Source of the DNA: Dokdonella sp. | Lineage (GTDB): Bacteria; Pseudomonadota; Gammaproteobacteria; Xanthomonadales; Rhodanobacteraceae | Length of the DNA stretch: 64,000 nucleotides | NCBI RefSeq assembly: GCF_019634845.1 | Contig: NZ_JAHCAQ010000001.1 | Coordinates: 248,001-312,000, forward strand | Direction: 5' to 3' | In this document: positions 38,541 to 47,379 of the stretch, in pieces | Layout: every line of letters begins with the position of its first letter | Position numbering within the stretch: the stretch's first letter is position 1 | Program-made: the position numbers and the translations under genes | Notes under the pieces: model-generated | What the model was told of the DNA's origin: nothing | Database searches by the model: none | What the model saw: the letters and a program-made list of their open reading frames with translations, nothing else

Positions 38541-38581
38541 GCCGCGTCAGGCCCGGTGCCACCCGTGCGGGTACGCCACGC

Positions 38582-39766
38582 TCAGTCCGTTGCACCGGCG
38601 CGGTGGCCGCGCAATAGCAGCGCCAGCAGTGGCGGCGTGACGATCGCGGTGAGCAGCGACATCGCGACGATGACGGCGTAGAGCTCGCCCGAGAACACGC
38701 CTGCGGCGAGGCCGAGGCTTGCGATCACCACGCCGACTTCGCCGCGCGGCACCATGCCGACGCCGACGATCGCCGCGCCGCGGCGGCCGAGCGCGAGCGC
38801 ACCGAGTGCCCCGCCGACGAATTTGGTGGCGATCGCGATGAGGCTGGCGATCGTGAGCATCCACAGCGCGCTGCCGCTGGCGAACACGGCAAGATCGATC
38901 TTGGCGCCGGTGAGCACGAAGAAGAACGGCGTGAGCAACGCCAGCAGCGGCTGCATCTGGTGTTCGAGTTCGTCACGGCGCGGGATTTCCGAGGCGATCA
39001 TGCCGGCGAGGAAGGCGCCGATGATCGCGGCGAGACCGAAGCCGGTCGACAGCCAGGCCAGGCCCAGGCAGATCGCGAGCGCGATCGTCAGCGGCGACAG
39101 CGGGTTGATCGGGCGGTCGAGCCAGTCGCCGCGCTTGCGCATCACGCGCGTGCCGACCCAGCCGATGATGGCGACGAAGCCCAGCGCCTGCACCAGCACC
39201 AGGCCGAGGCCGGCAAGGTCGATGCCGCCGTCCTCCTGCAGCGAAGTCACCATGCCCAGCAGCAGCATCGCGAGGATGTCGTCGATCACGGCGGCGCCGA
39301 GGATCACGCGGCTCTCGATGCGGTCGAGCACGCCCAGCTCCTGCAGCACGCGCGCGGTGATGCCGGCCGAGGTCGCGACGAACGCGGCGGCGACGAACAT
39401 CGACTTGACCCAGTCCAGGCCGCTGCCGTGCGCCCACAGCGCGCCGCAGACGAAGGGCAGCAGCACGCCGAGCACGCCCACCAGCAGCGCACTGCGGCCG
39501 ACCTTCTTGAGGTCGTCCAGCCGTGTTTCGAGTCCGACCGCGAACAGCAGGAACACCACGCCGAGCTCGGCCAGCAGGTCGAGCGGGGTGCCCGCGGCAA
39601 GCTCGTCGAACCTGATCCAACCCAGCGCCGAAGGGCCAATCGCGCAGCCGGCGAGGATTTCGCCGACCACGCCCGGCAGGCGCAGGCGCTGTGCCAGCTC
39701 GGCGCCGACCTGCGCGGCGACGAAGATCACGAACAATGCCAGCAGGATGTCGGCGGCGTGGTGCAT
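38582..39766 (-). CDS. CPA2-type Na+/H+ or K+/H+ antiporter
   Basis: 394 residues, about twelve transmembrane helices, membrane core only: no RCK/TrkA-N domain is attached, unlike KefB/KefC. Family motifs include LPGVVGEILAGCAIGPSALG, LLAELGVVFLLFAVGLE, and the GAAVIDDILAMLLL helix with the ion-binding Asp pair. It exchanges a monovalent cation for protons. It starts ten bases after the nhaD stop on the same strand, so it is the second gene of an antiporter operon. The ATG at MHHAADILL was chosen; longer frames overlap nhaD. Confidence 0.88.
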   Translation of the reverse strand: MHHAADILLALFVIFVAAQVGAELAQRLRLPGVVGEILAGCAIGPSALGWIRFDELAAGTPLDLLAELGVVFLLFAVGLETRLDDLKKVGRSALLVGVLGVLLPFVCGALWAHGSGLDWVKSMFVAAAFVATSAGITARVLQELGVLDRIESRVILGAAVIDDILAMLLLGMVTSLQEDGGIDLAGLGLVLVQALGFVAIIGWVGTRVMRKRGDWLDRPINPLSPLTIALAICLGLAWLSTGFGLAAIIGAFLAGMIASEIPRRDELEHQMQPLLALLTPFFFVLTGAKIDLAVFASGSALWMLTIASLIAIATKFVGGALGALALGRRGAAIVGVGMVPRGEVGVVIASLGLAAGVFSGELYAVIVAMSLLTAIVTPPLLALLLRGHRAGATD

Positions 39767-39776
39767 TCGGCGGCCC

Positions 39777-41168
39777 TCAGGGGGTGAAATGACGTGCGTT
39801 GAGCCACAGGTGGCAGGCGATGCTGGCGGCGTAGCCCACTGCGATCGGCACGATCCAGCGCAGATGGGCGTTGAAGGTGTAGGCACCGCGCGAGGCTCCC
39901 ATCAGCGCCACCCCGGCGGCCGAGCCGATCGACAGCAGGCTGCCGCCGACACCGGCGGTCAGCGTGACCAGCAACCATTGCCCGTGATCCATCGGCGGAT
40001 TCATCTTGAGCACGGCGAACATGATCGGGATGTTGTCCACCACCGCCGACAGCAGCCCGATCGCGGTATTGGCGCCGGTATGGCCGAGCGTGCCGTAAAG
40101 CCCGTGCGAGGCCAGTTCGAGATAGCCGATCGCGGCGAGCGCGCCGACACAGGCGAACACGCCATAGAAGAACAGCAACGTATCCCACTCGGCGTTGGCG
40201 ATGATGCGGAAGATCGAGTAGCGCGACGGGTTCTCGATGCCGTTGGCGAAGGCGTAACGCAACTCGCGGCGCTCGATGCGCGTGGCGACGAGGTTGAGCA
40301 GGGCCAGTCCGGTCAGCATGCCCCAGGCCGCGGGCATGTCGAGCCACTGGCGCCCAGCCACCGTGATCGCGATCGTGGCCGCGAAGGCGACGCAGATGCC
40401 GAGCCCGCCGATCTTGATCGGGCTGCGCTGCGCCGGCGCGTGCGGGTGGCCCTGCGGCACCGCGAAATGCATGAACGCGGCCGGCACCAGCCAGTTGACG
40501 AGCGACGGCACGAAGATCGCGAAGAATTCGGTGAACTGCACCTTCTGTGCCTGCCACACCATCAGCGTCGTGATGTCGCCGAACGCGCTCCAGGCGCCAC
40601 CCGCATTGGCGGCCACCACGAGGTTGATGCAGGCCAGCGTGACGAAGCGCCGGTTGTCGCCACCGACCGCCAGCACGACGGCCGACATCACCAGCGCCGT
40701 GGTGAGGTTGTCGAGCACGGGCGAGGTCAGGAACGCGAGCAGGCCCGTGATCCAGAACAGCGGCCGGTAACCGAGCCGGCGCTGCACGAGCCAGTCGCGC
40801 AGGGCATCGAACACGCCGCGCTCGCCGATCGCGGTGACATAGGTCATCGCCACCACGAGGAAGAAGAACACCTCGGCGTATTCGAGGAACATGGCCTTGA
40901 ACGCCTCGTGCACGGGTGCCGCATCGCCGCCGGCGTGGATCGTCCACCAGGCCAGCAGGCCCCACATGATGCCGCCCGCCAGCATGACCGGCTTGGACTT
41001 GGCAATGTGGATGCGCTCCTCGGCAATGACCACCGCGTAGGCGAGCACGAACAGCGCCAGCGCGATCCAGCCGACCGGATGGTTGACGAGGTCGAGGCTG
41101 ATCGCGCCGCCATCGGCCCGGGCCGCGGGGGCAAACAGACTCAGCAGCAACGCCAGGCGGACACGCAT
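39777..41168 (-). CDS. nhaD: NhaD-type sodium:proton antiporter
   Basis: 463 residues with an N-terminal signal-like segment (LALLLSLFAPAARA) and about eleven further helices. NhaD features: HIAKSKPVMLAGGIMWGLLA, FLVVAMTYVTAIGERGVFDAL, SPVLDNLTTALVM and VVDNIPIMFAVLKM, the paired unwound-helix DN motifs of the ion-transporter superfamily. It expels Na+ or Li+ at alkaline pH. ATG 41168 has GGAG nine bases upstream; the 73-codon longer frame is non-coding. First of two antiporter genes. Confidence 0.9.
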   Translation of the reverse strand: MRVRLALLLSLFAPAARADGGAISLDLVNHPVGWIALALFVLAYAVVIAEERIHIAKSKPVMLAGGIMWGLLAWWTIHAGGDAAPVHEAFKAMFLEYAEVFFFLVVAMTYVTAIGERGVFDALRDWLVQRRLGYRPLFWITGLLAFLTSPVLDNLTTALVMSAVVLAVGGDNRRFVTLACINLVVAANAGGAWSAFGDITTLMVWQAQKVQFTEFFAIFVPSLVNWLVPAAFMHFAVPQGHPHAPAQRSPIKIGGLGICVAFAATIAITVAGRQWLDMPAAWGMLTGLALLNLVATRIERRELRYAFANGIENPSRYSIFRIIANAEWDTLLFFYGVFACVGALAAIGYLELASHGLYGTLGHTGANTAIGLLSAVVDNIPIMFAVLKMNPPMDHGQWLLVTLTAGVGGSLLSIGSAAGVALMGASRGAYTFNAHLRWIVPIAVGYAASIACHLWLNARHFTP

Positions 41169-41432
41169 CGTGGGTTCTCCATCGGGATTTCCGGGCAACG
41201 CAAGGGCGGCTCCATCCACAGCACCGGCCGTTTCGCGCAGGTGGCCATTCGGCGTGCGGCCACCGGCACGGCGCGGCGGTGTGCCGGCCGATCGCCGCGC
41301 GGCGCGCGCGGGTGGACGGCGGCGGAGCAGCCCTAGGGTAACAGCGCGGGCGCCGCCTGCGCGCCCCGGCGTGGTTGCGTTTTTCACCGCTCCGCGCCAA
41401 TGCTAGGCAACCAGGTCGCCCGGAACAGCCCC

Positions 41433-42896
41433 ATGCAGGATGTATTTGCCAGCTCGCGCGAAGCGATGTCCAAGGTCGACACCGCGTGGCTGCGCATGGA
41501 GCGGCCGACCAACCGCATGATGATCACCGGCGTGCTCATGTTCGCCGGGCCACTCGATCCGGTCGCCATCAAGGCCCTGTTGGCCGAGCGTTTTCTCGCC
41601 TATCGGCGCTTTCGCCAGCGCCCCGTGCTCGGCGTCAACGGCGCGCATTGGGAGATCGACCCGGACTTCGACATCGATTGGCATGTGCGCGTGGCGGCGC
41701 TGCCCGGCGCCGCCGACAAGCGCGAGTTGCAGGACTTCGTCAGCGACCTGGCCTCGAGCCCGCTGGACCAGTCCAAGCCGCTGTGGCAGTTCCATGTCAT
41801 CGAGAACTATCGCGGCGGCGGGGCGCTGGTCGCGCGCATCCACCATTGCTATGCCGATGGTCTCGCATTGGTGCAGGTGCTGCTCTCGCTCACCGACACC
41901 GCGCCGCAGCCCGAGGCGAAGGCCGAGCTGGCGCGGACCTGGCTCAAGCGCGACCGCGGCAGCGTGCTCGAACGGCTGCTCGAACCGATGCAGGGCGGCC
42001 TGCAGAAGGTGCTCGCCGCCGGCGAGAAGACCTGGCAGACGTTGGCGCAGATGCTGGCCGATCCGTCGATCGCGGCCGAGTTTGCCCACGAGGGCAGCGA
42101 GATCACGCGCGAACTCGCAGTGACCGTGACGCTGCCCGATGACCCCAGGACCGCGCTCAAGGGACGCCTCGGCGTGGCCAAGCGCGTGGCCTGGGCCGAG
42201 CCGTTGCCGCTCGATGAGGTCAAGGTGCTCGGCAAGGCGCTCGGCTGCACGGTCAACGACGTGCTGCTGGCCTGCGCCGCCGGCGCGCTGCGGGGTTACC
42301 TGCGCGACATCGGCGAGGACATCGACGGCCTGACCATCCGCGCCACGGTGCCGGTCAACCTGCGCCCGCTCGAACATGCCAGGAAGCTCGGCAACCACTT
42401 CGGCCTCGTGTTCCTCGACCTGCCGATCGGCGAGCCCAATCCACTGCGCCGGCTCGAACGCGTGGCGGCCTGCATGCGCGACCTCAAGGGACGCCGCCAG
42501 GCCGTGGTCGCGTTCGGGCTGCTGGCCGCGCTCGGCATGGCGCCCGCGCCGCTGCAGGAGCCGGCACTCGCGCTGTTCAGCCGCAAGGCCAGCGCCGTCG
42601 CCACCAATGTGCCCGGCCCGCAGCAGCCCCTGTTCATGGCCGGCGTCGAAGTGCGCGAGCTCATGTTCTGGGTGCCGCAGACCGGCTCGATCGGCCTGGG
42701 CCTGTCGATCCTCAGCTACAACGGCCACGTCCATTTCGGCCTCATCGCCGACCACCGCAGCATCCGCAACCCCGACGCGATCGTGGCGCGCTTCGGCGCC
42801 GAGTTCGAAAAGCTCATGCTGATCGCGCTGATGGAGGACTGGGGCGAGGAATTCGGCGCAGGTGATGCCGCCTCGACGCTGGCGCGCTACCTCTAG
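41433..42896 (+). CDS. Wax ester synthase/diacylglycerol acyltransferase (WS/DGAT)
   Basis: 487 residues. The catalytic motif is HHxxxDG in RIHHCYADGLAL (H137, H138, D142, G143); also SSPLDQSKPLWQFHVI and the C-terminal NVPGPQQPLFMAGVEVREL (NVPGP motif). These enzymes join acyl-CoA to fatty alcohols or diacylglycerol, making wax esters or triacylglycerol storage lipid at the inner membrane. Three in-frame ATGs are possible: 41400, 41433, 41466; the last (MSKVDTAWLRME) already contains the whole family start. No ribosome binding site decides between them. Confidence 0.88.
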   Translation: MQDVFASSREAMSKVDTAWLRMERPTNRMMITGVLMFAGPLDPVAIKALLAERFLAYRRFRQRPVLGVNGAHWEIDPDFDIDWHVRVAALPGAADKRELQDFVSDLASSPLDQSKPLWQFHVIENYRGGGALVARIHHCYADGLALVQVLLSLTDTAPQPEAKAELARTWLKRDRGSVLERLLEPMQGGLQKVLAAGEKTWQTLAQMLADPSIAAEFAHEGSEITRELAVTVTLPDDPRTALKGRLGVAKRVAWAEPLPLDEVKVLGKALGCTVNDVLLACAAGALRGYLRDIGEDIDGLTIRATVPVNLRPLEHARKLGNHFGLVFLDLPIGEPNPLRRLERVAACMRDLKGRRQAVVAFGLLAALGMAPAPLQEPALALFSRKASAVATNVPGPQQPLFMAGVEVRELMFWVPQTGSIGLGLSILSYNGHVHFGLIADHRSIRNPDAIVARFGAEFEKLMLIALMEDWGEEFGAGDAASTLARYL

Positions 42897-42907
42897 TCCG
42901 GCGCGGC

Positions 42908-45697
42908 TCAGCCCGGCGCGCGCGACGCCTTGCGCGCGCGCCTCGGCGCGGGCGCCGGCAGCAGCTCGGTCAGCGCCTGGTAGCGTTCGAACAGAAAGGC
43001 CACGCGCTCGGCGTCGGTGGTGAGTTTGGGCGGTTTGCGGCCGGCGGATTTTTCGGCGGCGAGGTAGGCGGCGTCCACGGCTTTGTCCAGCGCGGCGTGG
43101 GCTTTCACCAGCACCGGGGGCATGGTTAGCGGGTTGTAGAGGTCGGCGAGGGTGGCATCGGGGAATTGGGTGCGGGCGTCGAGCACGGCTTGCGCGGCAG
43201 CCTCGATGACGGCGCGGTGTTTGCCGTCGTCGCCCAGTTCGGGCCAGGGGAAGTTGTTGTAGACGATGCCGGCGGAGTAGCGGTAGTCGCTTTTCAGGCG
43301 GCCGCAAACAGTGCGCACCCAGGCCATGTGCATGGTGGACGTGACAACACCAAAATCATGCAATGTGGCATGCGAAACAATCTTCACGAGATTGCTGCAC
43401 AGCGTATCTGGCGACATAAATCCAATGGGTATGAAATCGCGTCGTTCCGATGACACTTCCGGAATCACCAGATAGTTGTCATCTGGAATGTTCTCCACAT
43501 GGAACCGCGTCGGCGTATCCGCCAGTTTTTGCGTTGGTGCGCTTTTGCCCGCCTTGCGCAAGGCGCGTACCGCTTCCACCCGCTTCAATGCCTCGGGCAT
43601 GGCACGCAGTTCGTGCGGCGGGCAATCGCCCAGCCACAGGCACCAGCGCTCCCAGCCGTTGATGAACTCATCTGATCCAAGCCAGCGCCGGAACCATTTT
43701 TCCGCCGCAGGTTCGATGGCAATAAAGGCGTCACGCTCTTCGGTGGTGAACAGATAGTTGCCGCCGTCGATGGGCTTGTTGCCAATGCCGATCTCCGGCA
43801 CATCGCAGATCGGCTTGCTGCGGTTTGGCAGCAACACATCCACCGCATCCACCAGATACGGATTGATATTGCCTGCCACCACTTCATGCGGTTGGCCGGC
43901 GATGTCCTGATAGTCGAACAAGCGCTTGGGCGTGATCTCGCCCTGCGCAAAGCCCACGATCACGCAATGCACCGCCGCCACGCCGCGTGCCTCGTTGTTC
44001 CAGCGGAAGGTGCGATGGGCGAAGAAAATGCGCATGCCACGCGCCAGCATTTCGCCCCAGAGAATGCCGACCTGTTCGCCCTGGCAGATGGAATTGGTGG
44101 ACACGAAGGCGCAGCGAGTCGCCTTGCCTTCAATGAACTGCGCGGCTTTCAAGTACCACGCGCTGACGAAATCCAGCACACCTGCGCCTTTCAGATTGCC
44201 GGCCACGGCCAGCAAATCCTCGCGCTGGTCGGCACTCATCAGCTTGGAGCCGATAAACGGCGGATTCCCGAGGATGTAATCCAACGCCAGCGCCGGAACA
44301 ACATCGTTCCAGTCGATCCGCAGCGCATTGCCATGCACGATGGTCGCGGACTTCTTCAGCGGCAGGCGGGTGATGTTCTCGCCGAACTGCGCCGACACGC
44401 GCTGGTTCATCTGGTGGTCCATCAGCCACATCGCCACCTGCGCGATCTGCGCCGGGAACTCCTCGACCTCGATGCCGTGGAACTGATCCACGTCGACCAG
44501 TACGTGATCCTGCACCTGCACCAGCACCGAGCCCTGGCGGGCAAACTGGCGGGTCAGCACCTCCAGCTCCAGCTGGCGCAATTCGCGGTAGGCGATGATG
44601 AGGAAATTGCCGCAGCCGCAGGCGGGGTCGAGAAACTTCAGCGTGGCCAGCTTGCGGTGCAGTTGCGCCAGCTTCTTCTCATCGTTGCCGGCCTTGTCCA
44701 GCTCGGCCTTGAGGCCATCGAGGAACAGCGGGCCGATCAATTTGAGGATGTTCTTTTCGCTGGTGTAGTGCGCGCCCAGGTTGCGGCGGGCCTTGGCGTC
44801 CATCACCGACTGGAACATCGAGCCGAAGATGGCGGGGCTGATGCGGCTCCAGTCAAGCTGGCTGGCGTCGAGCAGCAGGCCGCGCATCTGCGCGTTGAAG
44901 TCGGCCAGCGGCAAAGGTTCCTCGAACAATTTGCCGTTGACATAGGGCAGTTCGGCCAGTTGCTCGTCGAGCGTGGTCTGGCGTTTGTCGTCGGGTGTGT
45001 TCAATACCTGGAACAGGCGGCCGATCCACAGGCCGAGGTCTGCGCCATCTTCCGAAGTGCGCTGCGCGATGAGGTCGTGGAAGGCTTGGCGCGGGAAGAT
45101 GCCGGTGTCGTCGGCGAACAGGCAGAACAGCAGCCGCACCAGCAGCAGTTCGAGCGCGTGGCCATCGTAGCCGGCGGCCTTGAGGGCGTCGTGCAGCTTG
45201 CCCATGCGCTCGGCGGCCTGCACGTTGACCGGGTCTTCTTCCTTGTAGGTGCGGGTCTGGTAGCCGCTGATGAAGCCAAAGCGGACAATTTCCTTGTGCA
45301 ACTCGGCCAGCGGAAATTCGCTGCGCTCGCCGCTTTCCAGATCGTGCAGGCGAAAGCGCTGGAAGTCGGAGACCAGAATGTAGCGGGGGAGCTCCCTGTC
45401 TTTGAGGCCGGCGAAGTAGTCGGTTGCCTGGGCGTAGGCGGCGTCGAGGTCGCGGCCCTGGCTCTTGTGTTCGATCAGCAGCACACCGGGCCAGAATACG
45501 TCGATGCGGCCATGCTGGCTGCCGGTGAAGCGCTGGGCCTTCTGCTCGAACACGGCGACGCGGCGGCGGTTGACGCCGAAGACGTTGAAGAACGCATTCC
45601 AGAAACTCTGCGCCTCGGCGCGCTCGCTCGATTCGCCGGTCCACTCTCGGGCGAAGGCGCGGGCGCGCTCCCTGATTACGTTGAGACTCAACGGCAT
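42908..45697 (-). CDS. MmeI-like type IIL restriction-modification enzyme
   Basis: 929 residues combining nuclease, methyltransferase and specificity in one chain. N-terminus: PD-ExK nuclease D66, E76, K78 in RIDVFWPGVLLIEHKSQGRD, with the D-x9-E-x-K spacing of MmeI. Then a helical linker, the gamma-class adenine methyltransferase (SAM motif LDPACGCGNF; catalytic NPPF in ILGNPPFIGS), then the target recognition domain and a C-terminal coiled part. MmeI enzymes cut about 20 bases from the site and methylate one strand as protection. ATG 45697 follows an AGGGGG; 45718 is an alternative. Residues about 730-792 are encoded by markedly AT-richer DNA. No partner genes are needed or seen. Confidence 0.9.
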   Translation of the reverse strand: MPLSLNVIRERARAFAREWTGESSERAEAQSFWNAFFNVFGVNRRRVAVFEQKAQRFTGSQHGRIDVFWPGVLLIEHKSQGRDLDAAYAQATDYFAGLKDRELPRYILVSDFQRFRLHDLESGERSEFPLAELHKEIVRFGFISGYQTRTYKEEDPVNVQAAERMGKLHDALKAAGYDGHALELLLVRLLFCLFADDTGIFPRQAFHDLIAQRTSEDGADLGLWIGRLFQVLNTPDDKRQTTLDEQLAELPYVNGKLFEEPLPLADFNAQMRGLLLDASQLDWSRISPAIFGSMFQSVMDAKARRNLGAHYTSEKNILKLIGPLFLDGLKAELDKAGNDEKKLAQLHRKLATLKFLDPACGCGNFLIIAYRELRQLELEVLTRQFARQGSVLVQVQDHVLVDVDQFHGIEVEEFPAQIAQVAMWLMDHQMNQRVSAQFGENITRLPLKKSATIVHGNALRIDWNDVVPALALDYILGNPPFIGSKLMSADQREDLLAVAGNLKGAGVLDFVSAWYLKAAQFIEGKATRCAFVSTNSICQGEQVGILWGEMLARGMRIFFAHRTFRWNNEARGVAAVHCVIVGFAQGEITPKRLFDYQDIAGQPHEVVAGNINPYLVDAVDVLLPNRSKPICDVPEIGIGNKPIDGGNYLFTTEERDAFIAIEPAAEKWFRRWLGSDEFINGWERWCLWLGDCPPHELRAMPEALKRVEAVRALRKAGKSAPTQKLADTPTRFHVENIPDDNYLVIPEVSSERRDFIPIGFMSPDTLCSNLVKIVSHATLHDFGVVTSTMHMAWVRTVCGRLKSDYRYSAGIVYNNFPWPELGDDGKHRAVIEAAAQAVLDARTQFPDATLADLYNPLTMPPVLVKAHAALDKAVDAAYLAAEKSAGRKPPKLTTDAERVAFLFERYQALTELLPAPAPRRARKASRAPG

Positions 45698-45853
45698 GTC
45701 GGCCCCCTTTGGCTGCACAGCATAGCTGCTGGCGGCATCGCCGCGGGCGGCCTCCTGCAGGCACGCGGCGCTTGCCTCGTCGGGCGTTTCGCGGCGGCCT
45801 GCGCCGCGTTCGGCAGGGGCCGGTTTCCGCCGCCGAGCGAAAAGGATCGGCTG

Positions 45854-47281
45854 TCAGCCGCGCACCACCAACAGGCGTGGTTCGGTCATGTCGGCGATCG
45901 CGCAGCGGATGCCTTCGCGGCCCAGGCCCGACAGTTTGACGCCGCCGTAGGGCATGTTGTCGACGCGGAAGCTCGGGATGTCGTTGATGATGACGCCGCC
46001 GACTTCGAGTTCGTCCCAGGCACGCAGCGTGTGTGCGAGCGAGTCGGTGAACACGCCGGCCTGCAGGCCGTAGTCGGAGTCGTTGACGCGCGCGAGTGCC
46101 GCGTCGAAATCATCGAAGGCCGACAGCAGCGCCACCGGGCCGAACACCTCGAGGCGATTGAGCCTGGCGTCGTCGGGCACGTGCTCGAGCACGGTCGCCG
46201 CGAGCATGTTGCCCTGGCGCGTGCCACCGCACAGCAGCCGCGCGCCGGCGGCCACGGCCTCGGCGATCCACTGCTCGAGGCGCTGCGCGGCGGCGGCATC
46301 GATGACCGGGCCGAGGAAGGTGTCGCGCGACCTGGGGTCGCCGCAGCGCAGCGCGCGCGCCGCCGCCACGAAGCGTTCGCGCAACTGGGCGTGGAGCGAG
46401 GCGTGGACGAAGATGCGCTGCACCTTGATGCAGCTCTGGCCCGACTGGTAGTAGGCGCCGAGGATGAGCCGCTCGACGATCGCGTCGAGCTTGTCGCGCT
46501 GGTCGCCGTCGACGATGCAGGCTGCGTTGCCGCCCAGTTCGAGCACGACTTTCTTGCGCCCGGCGCGCGCCTTGAGCTGCCAGCCGACCTGGCCGCCGGT
46601 GAATGACAGCAGGCGCAGGCGCTCGTCGCTGACGAACGGGTCGGCATCCTCGATGCGGCACGGCAGGATCGAGAACGCGCCGCGTGGCAGGTCGGTTTCG
46701 GCGAGGATCTGGCCGATGATGAGCGCGCCGAGCGGCGTCTTCTCCGACGGCTTGAGAACGAACGGGCAGCCCGCCGCGATCGCCGGCGCGACCTTGTGCG
46801 CGACGAGGTTGAGCGGAAAGTTGAACGGCGTGATGAACGAGCAGGCGCCGATCGGTACGCGCCGCACGAAGCCGCGATAGCCGGCCGTGCGCGGGCTGAT
46901 CTCGAGGTTGGGCATCTGGCCGTCGATGCGCAGGGTTTCCTCGGCGGCGATGCCGAAGGTGTCGATGAGCCGCGTGACCTCGCCCTCGGCATCGCGGATC
47001 GGCTTGCCGGCTTCGATGCAAAGCGTCAGTGCGAGCTCGTCGAAACGCTCGCGCAAGCGCGTGATGCAGTGCTGCAGGATGGCCTGCCGTGCATGCGGCT
47101 TGAGCGCGCGCATCGCCGCCTGCGCGGCGCTGGCGGCGGCGATCGCGGCCTCGATCGCGGCTGCGTCGGCCACTGCGACCTCGGCGGCGACCTCGCCGCT
47201 GTATTTGTCGAGCACGGCGAGGTCATGGTTCGGAGCTTGCGCCGTGTTGGCGAGATAGTAGGGCAGGCGGGACGTGGACAT
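45854..47281 (-). CDS. NAD(P)-dependent aldehyde dehydrogenase
   Basis: 475 residues with the full ALDH fold: ITPFNFPLNLVAHKVAPAIA, the general base Glu in VLELGGNAAC, the catalytic Cys in GQSCIKVQRIFVH, and VFGPVALLSAFDDFDAALA. It oxidises an aldehyde to the acid; the substrate is not evident. The compact form and GACSFITPFNFP resemble the YcbD/phosphonoacetaldehyde-lactaldehyde branch. GGAGG stands eight bases before ATG 47281. It follows xseA on the same strand with a 98-base gap. Confidence 0.9.
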   Translation of the reverse strand: MSTSRLPYYLANTAQAPNHDLAVLDKYSGEVAAEVAVADAAAIEAAIAAASAAQAAMRALKPHARQAILQHCITRLRERFDELALTLCIEAGKPIRDAEGEVTRLIDTFGIAAEETLRIDGQMPNLEISPRTAGYRGFVRRVPIGACSFITPFNFPLNLVAHKVAPAIAAGCPFVLKPSEKTPLGALIIGQILAETDLPRGAFSILPCRIEDADPFVSDERLRLLSFTGGQVGWQLKARAGRKKVVLELGGNAACIVDGDQRDKLDAIVERLILGAYYQSGQSCIKVQRIFVHASLHAQLRERFVAAARALRCGDPRSRDTFLGPVIDAAAAQRLEQWIAEAVAAGARLLCGGTRQGNMLAATVLEHVPDDARLNRLEVFGPVALLSAFDDFDAALARVNDSDYGLQAGVFTDSLAHTLRAWDELEVGGVIINDIPSFRVDNMPYGGVKLSGLGREGIRCAIADMTEPRLLVVRG

Positions 47282-47379
47282 GGCGGCCTCCACCGCAGCG
47301 ACGACGCACCATGGTCGCGCAATGGGTGGAGCGCTGCGCTGAACGTGGCGCGCAACGGCGCGCGTATCGCCGGGTGCCG

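Noticed and set aside
43886-46606. 906-codon plus-strand frame opposite the MmeI-like and aldehyde dehydrogenase genes
   Set aside because: Antisense to two well-recognised genes.
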